Shown piece after piece: positions 63,214 to 64,000 of a stretch of DNA of 64,000 nucleotides. The notes under the pieces were generated by a model that ran no database searches, was not told the DNA's origin, and was given only the letters and a program-made list of their open reading frames with translations. This stretch comes from Haliea sp040221975. Its GTDB lineage: Bacteria > Pseudomonadota > Gammaproteobacteria > Pseudomonadales > Halieaceae. Where the stretch lies: contig JAVJWR010000024.1 in NCBI GenBank assembly GCA_040221975.1, forward strand, positions 1 to 64,000. The letters run 5' to 3'. Both the position numbers and the translations under genes were made by a program. Position 1 is the first letter of the stretch, and each line of letters opens with the position of its first letter.

Positions 63214-63219
63214 CTCAGG

Positions 63220-64000
63220 TCAAGGTAATGACTGAGACAGGCGCACACTGTGTACAACCTTCACTGGTGGCAGCGGATACCGTTTGAGGAAAGCCTTGAA
63301 GCGACTCCAGAGCAGCTTGGCACGGCCACTGCGCCGCGCAAGCCAATTGCGCCAGATACGCTCCACCGCGCGCAGGAATCGGGCAAGGGTTCGCCCGTTA
63401 CCCGTAATGCCATAGTAGGCATAGTGCCCGCGGAGCTTGCGACTCAGTTGGGTATGTTGCCACGCCACCGGCTCGTGCCGGTAGCGGCGGCACCACTGCT
63501 TGATACTCACCAGCGCACGGCTCAGCCGGTTCTTCGCCGTTTTGCGTTTTACAGCCCAGCCCCCCTTGCGGGTACGCGCCCAGAAGTGGGTAAACCCCAG
63601 GAAGTCGAACGACCGCGAGTTGCCAGGACCACCACGAGGGCGCTCCGATACCGTGGGCCGCTTGAACTCCACAAGCCGCGTCTTTTCAGGGTGAAGCTTC
63701 AGGCCGAACTTTGCGAAGCGCTTCTCCAGCACCGCGTATACACGCAGGGCATCGTCCTCCCGGGCAAATCCCAACACCGCGTCATCCGCATAGCGGACAA
63801 CAAAACCGTGGCTTTTCAGACGCGGTAGAACGTCTTCCTCAAACCATCGGTCGAGCACCTCGTGCAGGTAGATGTTCGCCAGTAGTGGCGATATCACCCC
63901 GCCCTGGGGTGTCCCCCGTGTCGAGTGACTCAGCCGGCCTTCTTCCATGACGCCAGCATTGAGCCATTTGCCAATAATGCGACGGACGACGCCGTCTCCC
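63220..64000 (-). CDS. ltrA: Group II intron reverse transcriptase/maturase (partial)
   Basis: The frame is open to the window edge; the N-terminus lies outside. About 260 residues are visible: RT motif 4 region (GTPQGGVISPLLANIYL), the catalytic YADD, FLGFTHFW, then maturase domain X (LSRKLRGHYAYYGITGN). The C-terminus ends soon after, with no HNH endonuclease domain visible. The visible part has no frameshift, so it may be active. Confidence 0.93.
   Translation of the reverse strand, partial: GDGVVRRIIGKWLNAGVMEEGRLSHSTRGTPQGGVISPLLANIYLHEVLDRWFEEDVLPRLKSHGFVVRYADDAVLGFAREDDALRVYAVLEKRFAKFGLKLHPEKTRLVEFKRPTVSERPRGGPGNSRSFDFLGFTHFWARTRKGGWAVKRKTAKNRLSRALVSIKQWCRRYRHEPVAWQHTQLSRKLRGHYAYYGITGNGRTLARFLRAVERIWRNWLARRSGRAKLLWSRFKAFLKRYPLPPVKVVHSVRLSQSLP

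Larger units (their letters stand above)
63141..64000 (-). mobile_element. Group II intron (3' part), runs past the window end
   Basis: Minus-strand intron. It ends in the 3' terminus CTACCCGAC at 63149-63141, with domains V and VI just before and a maturase-reverse transcriptase inside. The 5' end is outside the window. Inserted antisense to the DUF222 relic, so splicing cannot repair that gene's mRNA. Confidence 0.85.

Overview
The window reads as chromosome of a high-GC gammaproteobacterium. The base composition by eye is in the mid-60s percent GC, and most start and stop choices, Shine-Dalgarno sites and operon overlaps look proteobacterial. Much of the gene order follows the Pseudomonas-type backbone as I remember it: ubiD; algZ-algR-hemCDXY; argH; lptM-lysA-dapF-DUF484-xerC-yigB; glnK-amtB; ubiK-comM; rep; cytochrome c5. 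The accessory gene content (carotenoid oxygenase, TonB receptor, DUF1295, TorF-type porin) suggests a marine, non-Pseudomonas lineage such as Halieaceae/Cellvibrionales. That placement is inference.

Positions 1-20709 are housekeeping. ubiD (ubiquinone synthesis) converges on a haem operon (algZ-algR-hemC-hemD-hemX-hemY) whose genes overlap or nearly touch. argH lies divergently from algZ. lptM-lysA-dapF-DUF484-xerC-yigB form a tight forward operon. A minus-strand nitrogen block follows (TorF-like porin, glnK, amtB, second glnK); it has a good sigma-54 promoter and an NtrC-type site upstream. ubiK and comM come next. A 29-codon minus-strand reading frame with a near-perfect Shine-Dalgarno site and its own terminator sits at 15046-15135.

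Positions 20720-43594 are accessory. A minus-strand group encodes a PaaN-type aldehyde dehydrogenase, a tandem HxlR regulator, a cyclase-FHA protein, a TonB-dependent receptor and a carotenoid oxygenase. Divergent from it is a plus-strand run: SDR, DUF1295, nitronate monooxygenase-like protein, acyl-CoA ligase and two thiolases. Together these could import an apolar polyene or stilbene-like compound, cleave it, oxidise the aldehydes and feed the acids through CoA thioesters, but no substrate can be read from sequence. A lipid kinase, a Tat-exported PhoX-like protein and a TetR-regulated RND pump follow.

Positions 43646-59207 hold rep, a REP-like palindrome, an AcrAB/MexAB-like pump, cytochrome c5, a GST, a five-gene envelope ABC operon (LolA-like protein, two FtsX-type permeases, ATPase, outer-membrane barrel), two lipoproteins, a thioredoxin-like protein and tRNA-Arg(CCG).

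Positions 59208-64000, after the tRNA, look like an island. They contain a calcineurin-like phosphatase with a small partner, a three-gene operon of two unknown proteins and a sulfotransferase-like protein, and a LexA-box-preceded, internally deleted DUF222/HNH-family gene. That gene is cut by an antisense group II intron whose reverse transcriptase runs off the window end. The best leads for something new are this SOS-box/DUF222/intron locus, the 29-codon gene, the carotenoid-oxygenase cluster, the tandem HxlR protein with matched metal-ligand spacing, and the LolA-like ABC operon.
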